Source of the DNA: Luteimicrobium subarcticum | GTDB lineage: Bacteria; Actinomycetota; Actinomycetes; Actinomycetales; Cellulomonadaceae | DNA: 64,000 nt | NCBI RefSeq assembly: GCF_002798015.1 | Contig: NZ_PGTZ01000009.1 | Location: forward strand, 62,001-126,000 | Direction of reading: 5' to 3' | Shown here: one piece after another, positions 35,238-44,507 of the stretch | Numbering within the stretch: the first letter of the stretch is position 1 | Layout of the letters: the number at the start of each line of letters is the position of its first letter | Notes under the pieces: generated by a model | Told to the model about the DNA's origin: nothing | Seen by the model: the letters and a program-made list of their open reading frames with translations, nothing else | Database searches by the model: none | Position numbers and translations under genes: made by a program

Positions 35238-38200
35238 TCAGGGACGAGGGGGCAGAACCGGCCCGTCCGTCCACGCGGCGATCGGGTTGCCGCGCCAGCG
35301 CGTCCCCGCCGGGACGACCTCGCCGCGCATGACGAGCGAGCCGGGGCCCACGCTCGCGCCCCGCTCGATCCGGGCGGCGGGCAGGACGACACCGTGCGGG
35401 CCGAGCGTCGCGCCAGGCTCGAGCTCGACCCGGGACAGGCTCATGACACGGTCGTGGAACAGGTGGGTCTGCACGACGCACCCGCGGCCCACGGTGGCAC
35501 CGTCACCGAGGGTCACGAGGTCGGCCTCGGGCAGCCAGTACGTCTCGCACCACACGCCGCGCCCGACGCGCGCTCCCATGAGCCGCAGCCAGCCGGACAT
35601 GAGGGGCGAGCCGGCCACACGGTCCGCGAACCAGGGAGCGGCGACGGTCTCGGTGAACGTGTCGGCGAGCTCGCCGCGCCACACGAACCCGCTCCACAGC
35701 GGGTGGTCGTGCTCGCCCACGCGCCCCGCGAGGACCCACTTGGCGAGCGCGGTGACGGAGGCACCGAGGACGCCCACGGCGAGCAGCACGACGCCGGTGG
35801 TGAGCGCCGCCCAGCCCCAGCCGACGGTGCTCACGACGCGCTGCACGACGACCAGCGCGAGGGTCGCCAGGTACGCGGCGGTGATCGGGGCGAGCAGCCG
35901 GCACGCCTCGACGAGCCCGCGCGCGACGACGAGCCGACGGGGCGGCGCGAACGTCAGCCCTTCGTCGACGTCCGACTGGACGACGCGACGCAGCCGCGTG
36001 GGCGGGCTGCCGAGCCACGACGTGCCCGCCTTGGCCTTGGTCGGCGCGGCGGACAGGACGGCGACGAGACCGTTCTTCGGGACGGAGCGGCCCGGCGCGG
36101 TGATGCCGGAGTTCCCGAGGAACGCCCGCTTGCCGACGCGCGCCCGAGCGACGCGGACCCACCCGCCGCCCAGCTCGTACGGGGCGACCATCGTGTCGTC
36201 GGCGAGGAACGCGCCATGGGCGATGTCCATCATCGCGGGGATGCCGACGACGGTGGAGATCTCGACGTCGCGCCCGACCCGCGCGCCGAGCAGCCGCAGC
36301 CACACGGGGGTCACGACGCTGCAGTAGATCGGGAAGAGGACCGTCCGGGCGTGGTCCATGAGCCGCTCGGTCGCCCACGCCGCCCAGCCGGTGGCGCTCT
36401 CCGCGGGGTGGTACCCCTCGTGCACCAGCAGCCCGAGCGTCCGGACGAGGGCCCAGACGAGCACAGCGTGCACGAAGAACGCGACGAGCGCGGCCACGGG
36501 CACCCAGAGGGCCAGGGTCAGGAGCTCGTGCCGCACCGCGGAGTCGATCGCGCCGGTGGTCGCGCTGCCGTCGAGATCGCCCAGCCACCCGGCCCCGGCG
36601 ACGAGCACGAGCAGGCCGACCGCGACGGAGACCACGGGCAGCAGGCTCAGCCCGATCCCCCCGAGCACGTACGCGAGCGCCCAGCCGCGCGACCGGGGCG
36701 GCCGCTCGTCGGGCCACGGGTGGTGGGTCTCGGCGCGCACCCGGACGGCGGGCGAGCCGGCCCAGTACTCGTCGGGACCGACCTCGCCCCAGACGGCGGA
36801 CCCGGCCGCGACGTCCGCTCCGGCACCGACCCGGGCACCCGGCAGGAGGGTGCTCCGGGCCCCGACGGTCGCGCCCGCCCCCACGTGGACGTGCCCGACG
36901 TGGACGACGTCCCCCTCGACCCAGTAGCCCGACAGGTCGACCTCCGGCTCGACGGCGCTGCCGCGGCCGAGCGTGAGGAGCCCGGTCACGGGCGGCAGGG
37001 CGTGCAGGTCGACGCCGCGGCCCACCTTCGCACCGAGCAGCCGCGCGTACAGGCCGACGAGCGGGGCGCCCGCCGCCGTGACGGCCCCGGCCGAGCCGAC
37101 GAGCTGCTCCACCGCCCAGATGCGCAGGTGGACGCTGCCGCCGCGCGGGTGGTCTCCGGCGCGCACCCCACGCAGCAGGAGGCGCGCGGCGGCGACGGAC
37201 AGCAGCATCCGGCCGGGCGGGCTGACCAGGACGACCCAGCCCGCGGCGACCCACCACCACGACACCGGGCGCACCCAGCCGAGCGACGTGGTCGCCGCGA
37301 GGACGGTGTCGACCGCCGCGAGCCACGTGAGCCAGCGCAGGCCGGCGAGGGTCCGCACGAGGACGACGACGGCCACCTGGACCGCCTGCGCGCGCCGTGG
37401 CACGGGGCGGACCGGCGCCCGCCCGGTGCCGCCCGCGAGACCGGCCGTGCCCGACGTGCCGTGCGCCGGGTCGGTGCCCGGGTCTGCCCCCTCGCCCGCG
37501 GGCGACCCGGCGGGCGCGTGCTCGTCGAGCCAGATCGCGAGGTCCCCCACGGACGGGTTGTCGTACAGGTCGGCGACCGTGAGGTGCGGGACGCGCGCCC
37601 GCAGCGCGGACACGACCTGCGCGGCCGTGAGGCTGCCGCCGCCGAGCTCGAAGAAGTCGTCGTCCGCGCTCGTCGGCGCCGTGCCGAGCACGCGCTGCCA
37701 CACGTCGGCGACGTGCGCCTCGGTGGGCGACGCGCTCGTCCACGACTCCGCCGCTGCGTCCGCGCCGTCCCCACCGTCTCGGGCGGCGGCAGCGCCGACG
37801 GCGGCGGCCGGGAGCGGCCACGGCAGCCCGTCCCGGTCGACCTTCCCGGACGTCCGGGTGGGGATCTCGTCGACGACGGCGAGCAGCGGGACGAGGGCCG
37901 CCGGGAGGGTCCGTCGCAGCGACGCGGTCGCGGCCCGCGCGTCGAACGCCTCGCCCGCGGCCGGGACGACGTACCCGACGAGGAGGCTCGTCCCCGAGTC
38001 GCTCCGGCGCACCGCGGCGGCCGCGGCGACCACGCCCGGCAGCTCGAGGAGAGTCGCGTCGATCTCGCCCAGCTCGATGCGGCGGCCGCCCACCTTGACC
38101 TGGTCGTCGGCACGGCCCACGAACAGCAGGCCCGCGGGGTCGCGGACGACGAGGTCGCCGCTGCGGTACGCGCGCTCCCACCCGAGCGTCGGGGCGGGGG

Positions 38201-39281
38201 CGTACTTCTCGGCGTCCTTGGCAGGGTCGAGGTAGCGCGCGAGCCCCACGCCGCCGATGAACAGCTCGCCGGTCTCGCCCTCCGCCACCGGGGTGCCGTC
38301 CGGGCCCACGACCGCGAGGTCCCACCCGTCGAGCGGCAGGCCGATGCGGACCGGGCCCTCGCCGTCCAGCAGCGCCGCGCAGGCGACGACGGTCGCCTCC
38401 GTCGGCCCGTACGTGTTCCAGACCTCGCGGCCGGGCACCGCGAGGCGGGCCGCGAGCTCGGGCGGGCACGCCTCGCCACCGAAGATCAGGAGCCGCACGC
38501 GGTCGAGCGTGTCGGGCGGCAGGAGACCCGCCAGCGTCGGGACGGTCGACACCACGGTGATGCGCTGCGCCGCGACCCACGGGCCCAGGTCGAGCCCCGC
38601 GCGGACGAGCGAGCGCGGCGCCGGGACGAGGCACGCGCCGTGTCCCCACGCGAGCCACATCTCCTCGCACGACGCGTCGAACGCGACCGACAGCCCCGCG
38701 AGCACCCGGTCCCCCGGCCCCAGCGGCGCCGCCTGCAGGAACAGGCGCGCCTCCGCGTCGACGAACGCCGCCGCGTTGCGGTGGCGCACCGCGACACCCT
38801 TCGGCTTGCCGGTCGAGCCCGACGTGAAGATGACCCACGCGTCGTCGTCGGGGCCCGGCCGCGCGGGCCTGCGCGGCGCACGGGTCGCGACGGCCACGAT
38901 CCCCTCGTCCTCGATGACGGCCGCGACGTCCGCCTCGGAGAAGACCAGGTCGGCCCGCTCGTCCGGGTCGTCGCGGTCCACCGGCACGTAGGCGGCGCCC
39001 GCCGCGAGGACGCCGAGGATCGACAGGTACAGGTCCGCGCGGCCCGACGTCGCCCGCACCCCGACCCGGTCACCCGACCCGAGGCCCAGGTCGGCGAGCT
39101 CGCGGGCACGGCTCCGGATCTCCGTGAGGAGCTCCCGGTAGCTCAGCACCCACGAGCCGTCGTCCAGCGCCGGGGCGTCCGGGTGCCGGCGGGCCACGTC
39201 CTCGAGGACGTCGAGCAGCGTCCGCGGCGCGGGCGCACGGTCCCCGGCGAGCAACGGGTCACGGTCGGTCTGGATGGCCAC
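35238..39281 (-). CDS. Pls/PosA-family non-ribosomal peptide synthetase-like membrane protein
   Basis: This 1347-residue protein has an adenylation domain (FTSGSTGKPKG 152-162, NTYGPTEA 289-296, Asp 202 in FDAS at the amino-group-binding position, catalytic Lys 480), and a carrier domain with phosphopantetheine Ser 550 (FFELGGGSL). A terminal region of about 700 residues has six membrane segments in clusters and three stretches of hexapeptide-like repeats, the terminal domain unique to the Pls/PosA group. Members make homopolymers such as epsilon-poly-lysine at the membrane; the monomer here is not readable with confidence. ATG 39281. An M1 peptidase gene follows, as in pls loci. Confidence 0.85.
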   Translation of the reverse strand: MAIQTDRDPLLAGDRAPAPRTLLDVLEDVARRHPDAPALDDGSWVLSYRELLTEIRSRARELADLGLGSGDRVGVRATSGRADLYLSILGVLAAGAAYVPVDRDDPDERADLVFSEADVAAVIEDEGIVAVATRAPRRPARPGPDDDAWVIFTSGSTGKPKGVAVRHRNAAAFVDAEARLFLQAAPLGPGDRVLAGLSVAFDASCEEMWLAWGHGACLVPAPRSLVRAGLDLGPWVAAQRITVVSTVPTLAGLLPPDTLDRVRLLIFGGEACPPELAARLAVPGREVWNTYGPTEATVVACAALLDGEGPVRIGLPLDGWDLAVVGPDGTPVAEGETGELFIGGVGLARYLDPAKDAEKYAPAPTLGWERAYRSGDLVVRDPAGLLFVGRADDQVKVGGRRIELGEIDATLLELPGVVAAAAAVRRSDSGTSLLVGYVVPAAGEAFDARAATASLRRTLPAALVPLLAVVDEIPTRTSGKVDRDGLPWPLPAAAVGAAAARDGGDGADAAAESWTSASPTEAHVADVWQRVLGTAPTSADDDFFELGGGSLTAAQVVSALRARVPHLTVADLYDNPSVGDLAIWLDEHAPAGSPAGEGADPGTDPAHGTSGTAGLAGGTGRAPVRPVPRRAQAVQVAVVVLVRTLAGLRWLTWLAAVDTVLAATTSLGWVRPVSWWWVAAGWVVLVSPPGRMLLSVAAARLLLRGVRAGDHPRGGSVHLRIWAVEQLVGSAGAVTAAGAPLVGLYARLLGAKVGRGVDLHALPPVTGLLTLGRGSAVEPEVDLSGYWVEGDVVHVGHVHVGAGATVGARSTLLPGARVGAGADVAAGSAVWGEVGPDEYWAGSPAVRVRAETHHPWPDERPPRSRGWALAYVLGGIGLSLLPVVSVAVGLLVLVAGAGWLGDLDGSATTGAIDSAVRHELLTLALWVPVAALVAFFVHAVLVWALVRTLGLLVHEGYHPAESATGWAAWATERLMDHARTVLFPIYCSVVTPVWLRLLGARVGRDVEISTVVGIPAMMDIAHGAFLADDTMVAPYELGGGWVRVARARVGKRAFLGNSGITAPGRSVPKNGLVAVLSAAPTKAKAGTSWLGSPPTRLRRVVQSDVDEGLTFAPPRRLVVARGLVEACRLLAPITAAYLATLALVVVQRVVSTVGWGWAALTTGVVLLAVGVLGASVTALAKWVLAGRVGEHDHPLWSGFVWRGELADTFTETVAAPWFADRVAGSPLMSGWLRLMGARVGRGVWCETYWLPEADLVTLGDGATVGRGCVVQTHLFHDRVMSLSRVELEPGATLGPHGVVLPAARIERGASVGPGSLVMRGEVVPAGTRWRGNPIAAWTDGPVLPPRP

Positions 39282-39399
39282 GGTTCTCCTTGCTCGGCGG
39301 CGCGCCGTACGACGTGCGGGCGCCGGGACACACGCTAACCGTGCCGCACCGCGCGACCGCCGCCCGCCGCATGCCGGACGCCCGACGTTCCCCGAACAT

Positions 39400-39870
39400 T
39401 CATCGCGGCGCCTCCGGGTCGGTGACGTCCGCGACGGTCGCCCCCAGGACGCGGAGCGCGTCCGCCGCGTCGACCGTGACGCCGACCCCGTGGTCGCCTC
39501 CCCCGAGCGAGATCGTCCCGGAGATGCGCTCGTCCGCGACGACCGGCCACGCGCGCGCCGACCCGAACGGGGTGATCGTGCCGCGCTCGTAGCCCGTGAC
39601 GTCCTTCGCGACCGCGGCGTCCGGCATCGACATGCGCGACACCCCCAGCAGCGCGCGGAGGCGTGGCCACGAGATGGTCCGGTCGCCCGGGACGAGGACG
39701 AACAGGAAGTCGTCGTCCCCGCGTCGCACCACGATCGTCTTCACGAGCTCGTGCGGTGCCACGCCCCGCGCGGCCGCCGCCTCGGCGAGCGACCCGACGC
39801 GGCCGTGCCGCGTCACCGTGTAGGCGATGCCGAACCCGTCCAGGGCCTCCGTGACACGCTCGCTGCTCAT
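39400..39870 (-). CDS. ybaK: YbaK/EbsC-family aminoacyl-tRNA deacylase
   Basis: This 156-residue protein matches the YbaK/ProX editing-domain family in length and pattern: VKTIVVRRGDDDFLFVLVPGD, the RAL.GVSRMSMPDAA segment, and DVTGYERGTITPFG with the conserved Gly-x-x-x-P substrate loop. It hydrolyses mischarged tRNA such as Cys-tRNA(Pro). It starts at ATG 39870. The neighbouring synthetase gene suggests no link beyond orientation. Confidence 0.9.
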   Translation of the reverse strand: MSSERVTEALDGFGIAYTVTRHGRVGSLAEAAAARGVAPHELVKTIVVRRGDDDFLFVLVPGDRTISWPRLRALLGVSRMSMPDAAVAKDVTGYERGTITPFGSARAWPVVADERISGTISLGGGDHGVGVTVDAADALRVLGATVADVTDPEAPR

Positions 39871-39960
39871 GCAGCGACCCTAGGACGGCCTCCGCGGACG
39901 CGCCCGTCGCCCTCCGGCAACGCACCGGGTGCCGAGCGGACCGGGCGGGGACGACCTGCG

Positions 39961-42414
39961 TCAGCCCTCGTCGCCCTTGCCGGACTCCGAGGACGCGGTG
40001 GGCGTCGCGGCCGACGCCGTGTCGGACGTCTCTCCGGTCGGCGACCCGCTCGGCGTCCGCGCTGCCGTCGCGGTCGGCTCCGGCGTCGGCGTGGGGTCGT
40101 CCGCAGGAGACGACGTGGCCCCGGGCGTCGGGGTCGGGGTGGACGTCGGCTTCGGCGTGGGCGTCGGAGTGGACGTCGGCTTCGGCGTGGGCGTCGGAGT
40201 GGACGTCGGCTTCGGCGTGGGCGTCGGGGTGGACGTCGGCTTCGGGGTGGGCGTCGGGGTGGACGTCGGCTTCGGGGCGGACGTCGGCCTCGACGTGACG
40301 GCGGGCCGCGGCGACGCGGTCGGCTTCGGCGTGGACGTCGGCTTCGGGGTGGCGGTGGGCTTCGCGTCGCCGCCCTCGTCGTCCCCGTCGTGGCGACCCG
40401 CGGCCAGCGTGGCGTACCACTCGGCCGAGTGCCCGGACCCCGGGCTCGTCGGCGAGATCCCTCCGGCGAAGAACTCGAAGTGCCACGGCTCGGGCTTCGA
40501 CCCGTCGAGCCGGGCCCACGTCGGGTTGTCCCAGCCGTAGTCCGGCGCGTTCGCGCGGAGCCAGTAGTACTCCGCCGACAGACCCGACGAGATCGGCGAC
40601 CCCAGGTCCAGCGCCAGCCCCCAACCGTGGTTGGACGTGCCAGGGATCGCGGCGAGCCTCGGCTTCGCCGCGTAGACCGCGACCTGCTCGGAGAACGAGC
40701 GGTACGAGTCCGTGATGGGGATGTGGTGCCCGAACTTCTTGACGAACGCCGCGTCGAGAGCGACGAGACGTTCCTCCGCGTCGCACCGCAGCTCCTGTCC
40801 CGGGGAGAACGGGACCGCGCACAGGGCAGAAGCGGGGATCTCACCGTTCGCGTAGTGCGACGTCGAGGACGCGAACTTGTCGACCACCCGCTGGAGCGCG
40901 TCCGCGAGCGACGTGTTCGCCCGCGCGTCGGCCTTCTCGGCAGACTGGAGGACCTTCTGCAGGCGCACGGCGGACGCCGCCACCTCGTCCCACGTGACGT
41001 CGGTGCGCCCGTCGGGGGAGGTGACCGTCGTGACCGCGTCCGGGTCGACGGGTGCGAGCAGGCCGGCGGGTGCCGGGACGCCGCCGTCCGGGAGGTCCGC
41101 CGACGCCGTGACGCCCGTCGAGCCGGTCGACGTGCCCGCCGGCGCCTCGGTCGGTGCCGTCGTCGGCGTCGGCGCGGGGGTCGTCGCAGCCGCAGCCGTG
41201 GGTTCCGTGGCCGGGGTCGTCGGCTCGCCGGTGGGCTCGCCCGTGGGTTCGGTGGTCGGCGCGGTCGGCTCGGTCGGCTCGGTCGTGGGCGCCGAGGGGG
41301 TCGTCGCCGGGACGGTCGGCTCCGCTGCCGGCTCGGTGGCGACGCACGGGTCGTCCTTCGCCGTGGTGCCGGCAGTGGACGTCCCCTCGGTCGACGTGCC
41401 GTCGACGCTGTCGGTGGCCTGGTCCGGCAGCGCCTGGTCCGGCAGCGCCTGGTCCGGCAGAGCGACATCGGTCTCGGCGGCGGTGCCCGGCTGCGCCTGC
41501 CAGGCGGCCGTGAGGCTTCCCGGTGCCCGGACCAGCGCGGCGGTCGAGTCGGGCGCCGCCACCCCGACCACGGGCGTGGTCGCGCCGACGAACGCCGACG
41601 CGGCCGACCACGACGAGACGGCGGGGGCCGTCGGGTCGGACGGGGTGCTGGTCGGCGTCCCGGCGGTGGGCGCCACGCACACGTCCGACGACACCCGGGC
41701 GTCGTCCGCGACGGCGGGCGAGATCGCGGGCGACGCGCTCACGGTCGCGCCCGCGGCGGGCGACGCACCCTGCGACGTGGTCGGCGCGGCCGTGCCTGTC
41801 GTCGTCCCCGTGGTCGGCGCCGCCGTGTCAGCCGGCGCCGTCGGCGCAGCCGTCGGGGTGGACGCCGTGCCGGCCGCCGGTGCGCCGGTCGGCTCGGGCG
41901 CTGCGGACGCCGCGGGGGCGGTCGCGGCGGTCGTCGGAACCGCGGCAGAGGGCACCGCAGCGGGCGTCGGCACCGCGTCGGCCACCGGGTCCGCGGACGT
42001 CGTCGCACCGTCAGCGGACGTGTCGCCCGTGGCGCTCTGCTGCGCGTCGTACGTCGCGAGCAGGGCACCCGTCTCGCCTGCGGCCTGCGCGAGCGCGGAC
42101 GTCGACGACGAGGGGTGCGCCGAGAGGTACTCGTCCGCCTCGCGGAGCAGGCCCACGACGTCGGACCGGTCCAGCGTCGCGGCGGCGGTCGTGGTGGAGG
42201 TCTCCGGGGTGGCGGGCGCCACGGGCGTCGCAGCGGCTGCCTGGTCGGCGGCGCGCGGTGCGACGGAGGCGGCCGCCGTGCTGGGGACGTCGTCGGCGAC
42301 GGGCGCGGGGTCGTCGTGCGGCTGTGCGCTCGCGACGCCCATCGCGGCGACGGCGAGACTCGCCGTCATCGCACCTGCGAGCGCGCCGGCACGTCCCGGA
42401 GCGCGGCGCTTCAC
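39961..42414 (-). CDS. Secreted M15 D-alanyl-D-alanine carboxypeptidase with long repeat-rich regions
   Basis: This protein of about 817 residues has a signal peptide ([20 protein letters not shown]) and a very long Ala/Thr/Pro/Val-rich region (to about residue 490) holding three tandem LPDQA units. A VanY-type M15 domain follows ([41 protein letters not shown], with His, Asp and Glu-x-x-His zinc-site pattern). A C-terminal tail has five [10 protein letters not shown] repeats. Peptidoglycan trimming at the cell wall is the family role; the tails look like cell-wall-spanning stalks. GTG 42414 follows GAAGGA; an in-frame ATG at 42459 is an alternative. Confidence 0.8.
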   Translation of the reverse strand: MKRRAPGRAGALAGAMTASLAVAAMGVASAQPHDDPAPVADDVPSTAAASVAPRAADQAAAATPVAPATPETSTTTAAATLDRSDVVGLLREADEYLSAHPSSSTSALAQAAGETGALLATYDAQQSATGDTSADGATTSADPVADAVPTPAAVPSAAVPTTAATAPAASAAPEPTGAPAAGTASTPTAAPTAPADTAAPTTGTTTGTAAPTTSQGASPAAGATVSASPAISPAVADDARVSSDVCVAPTAGTPTSTPSDPTAPAVSSWSAASAFVGATTPVVGVAAPDSTAALVRAPGSLTAAWQAQPGTAAETDVALPDQALPDQALPDQATDSVDGTSTEGTSTAGTTAKDDPCVATEPAAEPTVPATTPSAPTTEPTEPTAPTTEPTGEPTGEPTTPATEPTAAAATTPAPTPTTAPTEAPAGTSTGSTGVTASADLPDGGVPAPAGLLAPVDPDAVTTVTSPDGRTDVTWDEVAASAVRLQKVLQSAEKADARANTSLADALQRVVDKFASSTSHYANGEIPASALCAVPFSPGQELRCDAEERLVALDAAFVKKFGHHIPITDSYRSFSEQVAVYAAKPRLAAIPGTSNHGWGLALDLGSPISSGLSAEYYWLRANAPDYGWDNPTWARLDGSKPEPWHFEFFAGGISPTSPGSGHSAEWYATLAAGRHDGDDEGGDAKPTATPKPTSTPKPTASPRPAVTSRPTSAPKPTSTPTPTPKPTSTPTPTPKPTSTPTPTPKPTSTPTPTPKPTSTPTPTPGATSSPADDPTPTPEPTATAARTPSGSPTGETSDTASAATPTASSESGKGDEG
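40127..40280 (-). repeat. Five tandem 30-bp repeats encoding [10 protein letters not shown]
   Basis: Units starting at 40141, 40171, 40201, 40231 and 40261 are nearly identical on the plus strand (GGACGTCGGCTTCGGCGTGG...), with the first partial unit before 40141. They are in frame in the carboxypeptidase gene, so copy number changes the length of the Pro/Thr stalk by 10 residues each. A separate 15-bp triplicate at about 41415-41460 encodes LPDQA three times. Confidence 0.9.
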
Positions 42415-42769
42415 GCGTCCCGTCCTTCGGTCGTCACGGACCAGCCCCCTGGTGCCCAACCCACAGCCTTGCCTCGCCTCCCGCCGTCGCCGGCGTCACC
42501 ACGTGTCCCTGCAGCGGTCACCCGCCGACCCGGAGGTGGTGGTGTGACCCCCACCACGCTACGTCACAGATGTGGTGGACGGTCGACCGGATGGCGAAGT
42601 CACCCCCCGGTGTGCGGAGTCGTCGACCGGAGGTCGTCGACCGGACGCCCGGTGTACGCCCGGGCGATGCGCAGAGGACGCCCGGACGACTTCCGGTCTG
42701 CACGGAACCTCCACGTGCGCGAAACCTGGCGCCCGGCGACTTCCCAGGATCGGTCGGCAGACTGTCCGC
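42415..42769. promoter_or_regulatory. Intergenic region with three GTCGACCGGA copies
   Basis: No gene is seen in this 355-bp gap between the divergent carboxypeptidase and membrane-protein genes. GTCGACCGGA occurs at 42582, 42622 and 42636; the last two are part of a 13-bp direct repeat (GTCGTCGACCGGA, 14 bp apart). A GGTGGTG/CACCACG inverted arrangement lies near 42535-42560. A CAGACT box at 42758-42763 stands 6 bp before the ATG at 42770 and could be its -10. The repeats may bind a regulator of either gene. Confidence 0.45.
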
Positions 42770-43258
42770 ATGATGTCGCCGGAGACCTCGGCCCCGATGG
42801 AGTGGCGAGACGACAAGGCACCGACCTCGCACGCCGCGCGGTACACCGCGGCGGGGCTGCTCGCGCTCGCCGCGATGCTGTTCCTGGGGGGCGGGACCGC
42901 CTTGCACGCCGTCGTCTCGGAGGCTACGGACCACACGACCGCGCTCGGTGTCGACCTCGACCGCGTGGACGACTCGCTCAGCGCCCTGGGTGACGGCGTG
43001 GACGAGCAGGTCGCGGACGCGGTCGACTCGGCCCGCGCGGCGACGGCCGCGGCGGAGGCCGCGCTCGCCGACGTCGACGACACCTTGGTCGACCAGGCCC
43101 GCACCGCGCTCGCCCTGTCGGACGCCCAGGTGGCGCTGGACGCCGCGTCGGCGCAGGTGCGCCACGTCCGGGAGCGGGTGGACGGCACCGTCGGTGACGC
43201 GCTCGCGTCGCTCCAGCAGCACCTCGACGCGTTGCGCCAGTCCCCCGGCGAGGTGTGA
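42770..43258 (+). CDS. Small single-span membrane protein with coiled-coil region
   Basis: This 162-residue protein starts at ATG 42770 (a second ATG follows directly). It has a short polar N-terminus, one membrane helix (YTAAGLLALAAMLFLGGGTAL, residues 25-45) and a long Ala/Asp-rich helical region with heptad-like spacing of Val, Ala and Leu, so probably a coiled coil outside the cell. No enzyme motif is visible. The divergent carboxypeptidase could suggest a cell-wall link; that is only positional. The start is 6 bp after CAGACT and may be leaderless. Confidence 0.55.
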   Translation: MMSPETSAPMEWRDDKAPTSHAARYTAAGLLALAAMLFLGGGTALHAVVSEATDHTTALGVDLDRVDDSLSALGDGVDEQVADAVDSARAATAAAEAALADVDDTLVDQARTALALSDAQVALDAASAQVRHVRERVDGTVGDALASLQQHLDALRQSPGEV

Positions 43259-43297
43259 CCCGCCGGTCGTCCCCGTCCTGGGTGGGATCCTGGGTCC

Positions 43298-44428
43298 ATG
43301 TCGACGCCACCGCCCAGCCCTGCCGCCCACGCCGACCACGGCGACGCCGTCGTCGGCGCGTCCGTGAGCGAACGCCCGCGGCGGCTCGAGCTCGGGCTCG
43401 ACACGTTCGGTGACGTGACCCACGCCGACGACGGCACGCCCAAGGCCTACCCGGAGGTGCTGCGGGACGTCGTCGAGGAGGGCGTCCTCGCCGACCGCGT
43501 CGGGCTCGACTTCTTCGGCGTCGGCGAGCACCACCGCGAGGACTTCGCCGTCTCTGCCCCCGACGTTGTGCTCGCGGCCATCGCCGGGCGCACCTCCCGC
43601 ATCCGCCTCGGCTCCGCCGTCACCGTCCTGTCGTCCGACGACCCGGTGCGCGTGTACGAGCGCTTCGCGACGCTCGACGGGGTGTCGGGCGGTCGCGCCG
43701 AGGTGATCCTGGGCCGCGGCTCGTTCGTCGAGTCGTTCGCCCTGTTCGGGTTCGACCTCGACGACTACGCCGTGCTGTTCGAGGAGAAGCTCGAGCTGTT
43801 CGACGCCCTGCGCCACGAGAAGCCCGTGTCGTGGATGGGCACGAAGCGTGCGGCTCTCAAGAACCAGCCCGTCTTCCCGCGGACGGCCGGTGGCTCGCTG
43901 CCGACGTGGGTGGGCGTCGGCGGGTCGCCCGAGTCGGTCGTGCGGACCGCCCGGTACGGCCTGCCGATGATGCTGGCGATCATCGGCGGCGAGCCCGCGC
44001 GCTTCGCGCCGTACGTCGACCTGTACCACCGCGCGCTCGCGGAGTTCGGTTGGCCGGCGGCGGCCGACGGCGGGCCGGGACGCGTCGGCATCCACTCCCC
44101 CGGGCACGTCGCCGAGACGGACGAGCAGGCGCGCGACGAGGTCTACGAGCACTTCCGGGCCATGAACGACCGCATCGGCGCGGAGCGCGGCTGGCCGCCC
44201 TACTCACGCGGCCGGTTCGAGCACGACGCCGGACCGGAAGGGTCGCTGTACGTCGGCTCGCCTGAGACGGTCGCCCAGAAGATCGCCCGGACGGTGCGGA
44301 TGCTCGGTGCGGACCGCTTCGACCTCAAGTACTCGTCAGGCACGCTCCCGCACACCACGCTCCTGCGGTCGATCGAGCTGTACGGGACCGAGGTCGCCCC
44401 GCGCGCCCGCGAGCTCCTCGCCGACTGA
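43298..44428 (+). CDS. LLM-class (luciferase-like) flavin oxidoreductase
   Basis: This 376-residue protein has the bacterial luciferase-like barrel: FFGVGEHHREDFAVSAP, IRLGSAVTVLSSDDPVRVYERFATLDGVSGGRAE over residues 100-135, and the AEVILGRGSFVESFALFG loop. It resembles the group of proteins seen near LLM monooxygenases with FMN or F420, larger than the 292-residue enzyme at 5463. ATG 43298 lies 6 bp after GATCCT, suggesting a leaderless transcript. It ends before a 16-bp-stem terminator. The substrate is unknown. Confidence 0.85.
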   Translation: MSTPPPSPAAHADHGDAVVGASVSERPRRLELGLDTFGDVTHADDGTPKAYPEVLRDVVEEGVLADRVGLDFFGVGEHHREDFAVSAPDVVLAAIAGRTSRIRLGSAVTVLSSDDPVRVYERFATLDGVSGGRAEVILGRGSFVESFALFGFDLDDYAVLFEEKLELFDALRHEKPVSWMGTKRAALKNQPVFPRTAGGSLPTWVGVGGSPESVVRTARYGLPMMLAIIGGEPARFAPYVDLYHRALAEFGWPAAADGGPGRVGIHSPGHVAETDEQARDEVYEHFRAMNDRIGAERGWPPYSRGRFEHDAGPEGSLYVGSPETVAQKIARTVRMLGADRFDLKYSSGTLPHTTLLRSIELYGTEVAPRARELLAD

Positions 44429-44450
44429 CCCACCGCGAGCCCGGACGCGC

Positions 44451-44486
44451 CCCGGCGCCCGCCCGACGGATCGGGCGGGCGCCGGG
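44451..44486. terminator. Bidirectional terminator hairpin between LLM gene and sulfatase gene
   Basis: A 16-bp perfect stem (44451-44466 with 44471-44486) and a CGGA tetraloop sit between the convergent stops at 44428 and 44508. It can serve both genes. No T-run is present, as is common at this base composition. Confidence 0.8.
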
Positions 44487-44507
44487 ACGTCCGACGTCAG
44501 ACAGCCG

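Noticed and set aside
32082-39338. A plus-strand open frame of 2418 codons that could be read as one giant protein
   Set aside because: Only its first 250 or so codons encode a recognisable domain. The rest lies antisense to four clear minus-strand genes and is Arg/Gly/Val-rich, as expected of a shadow frame at this GC content.
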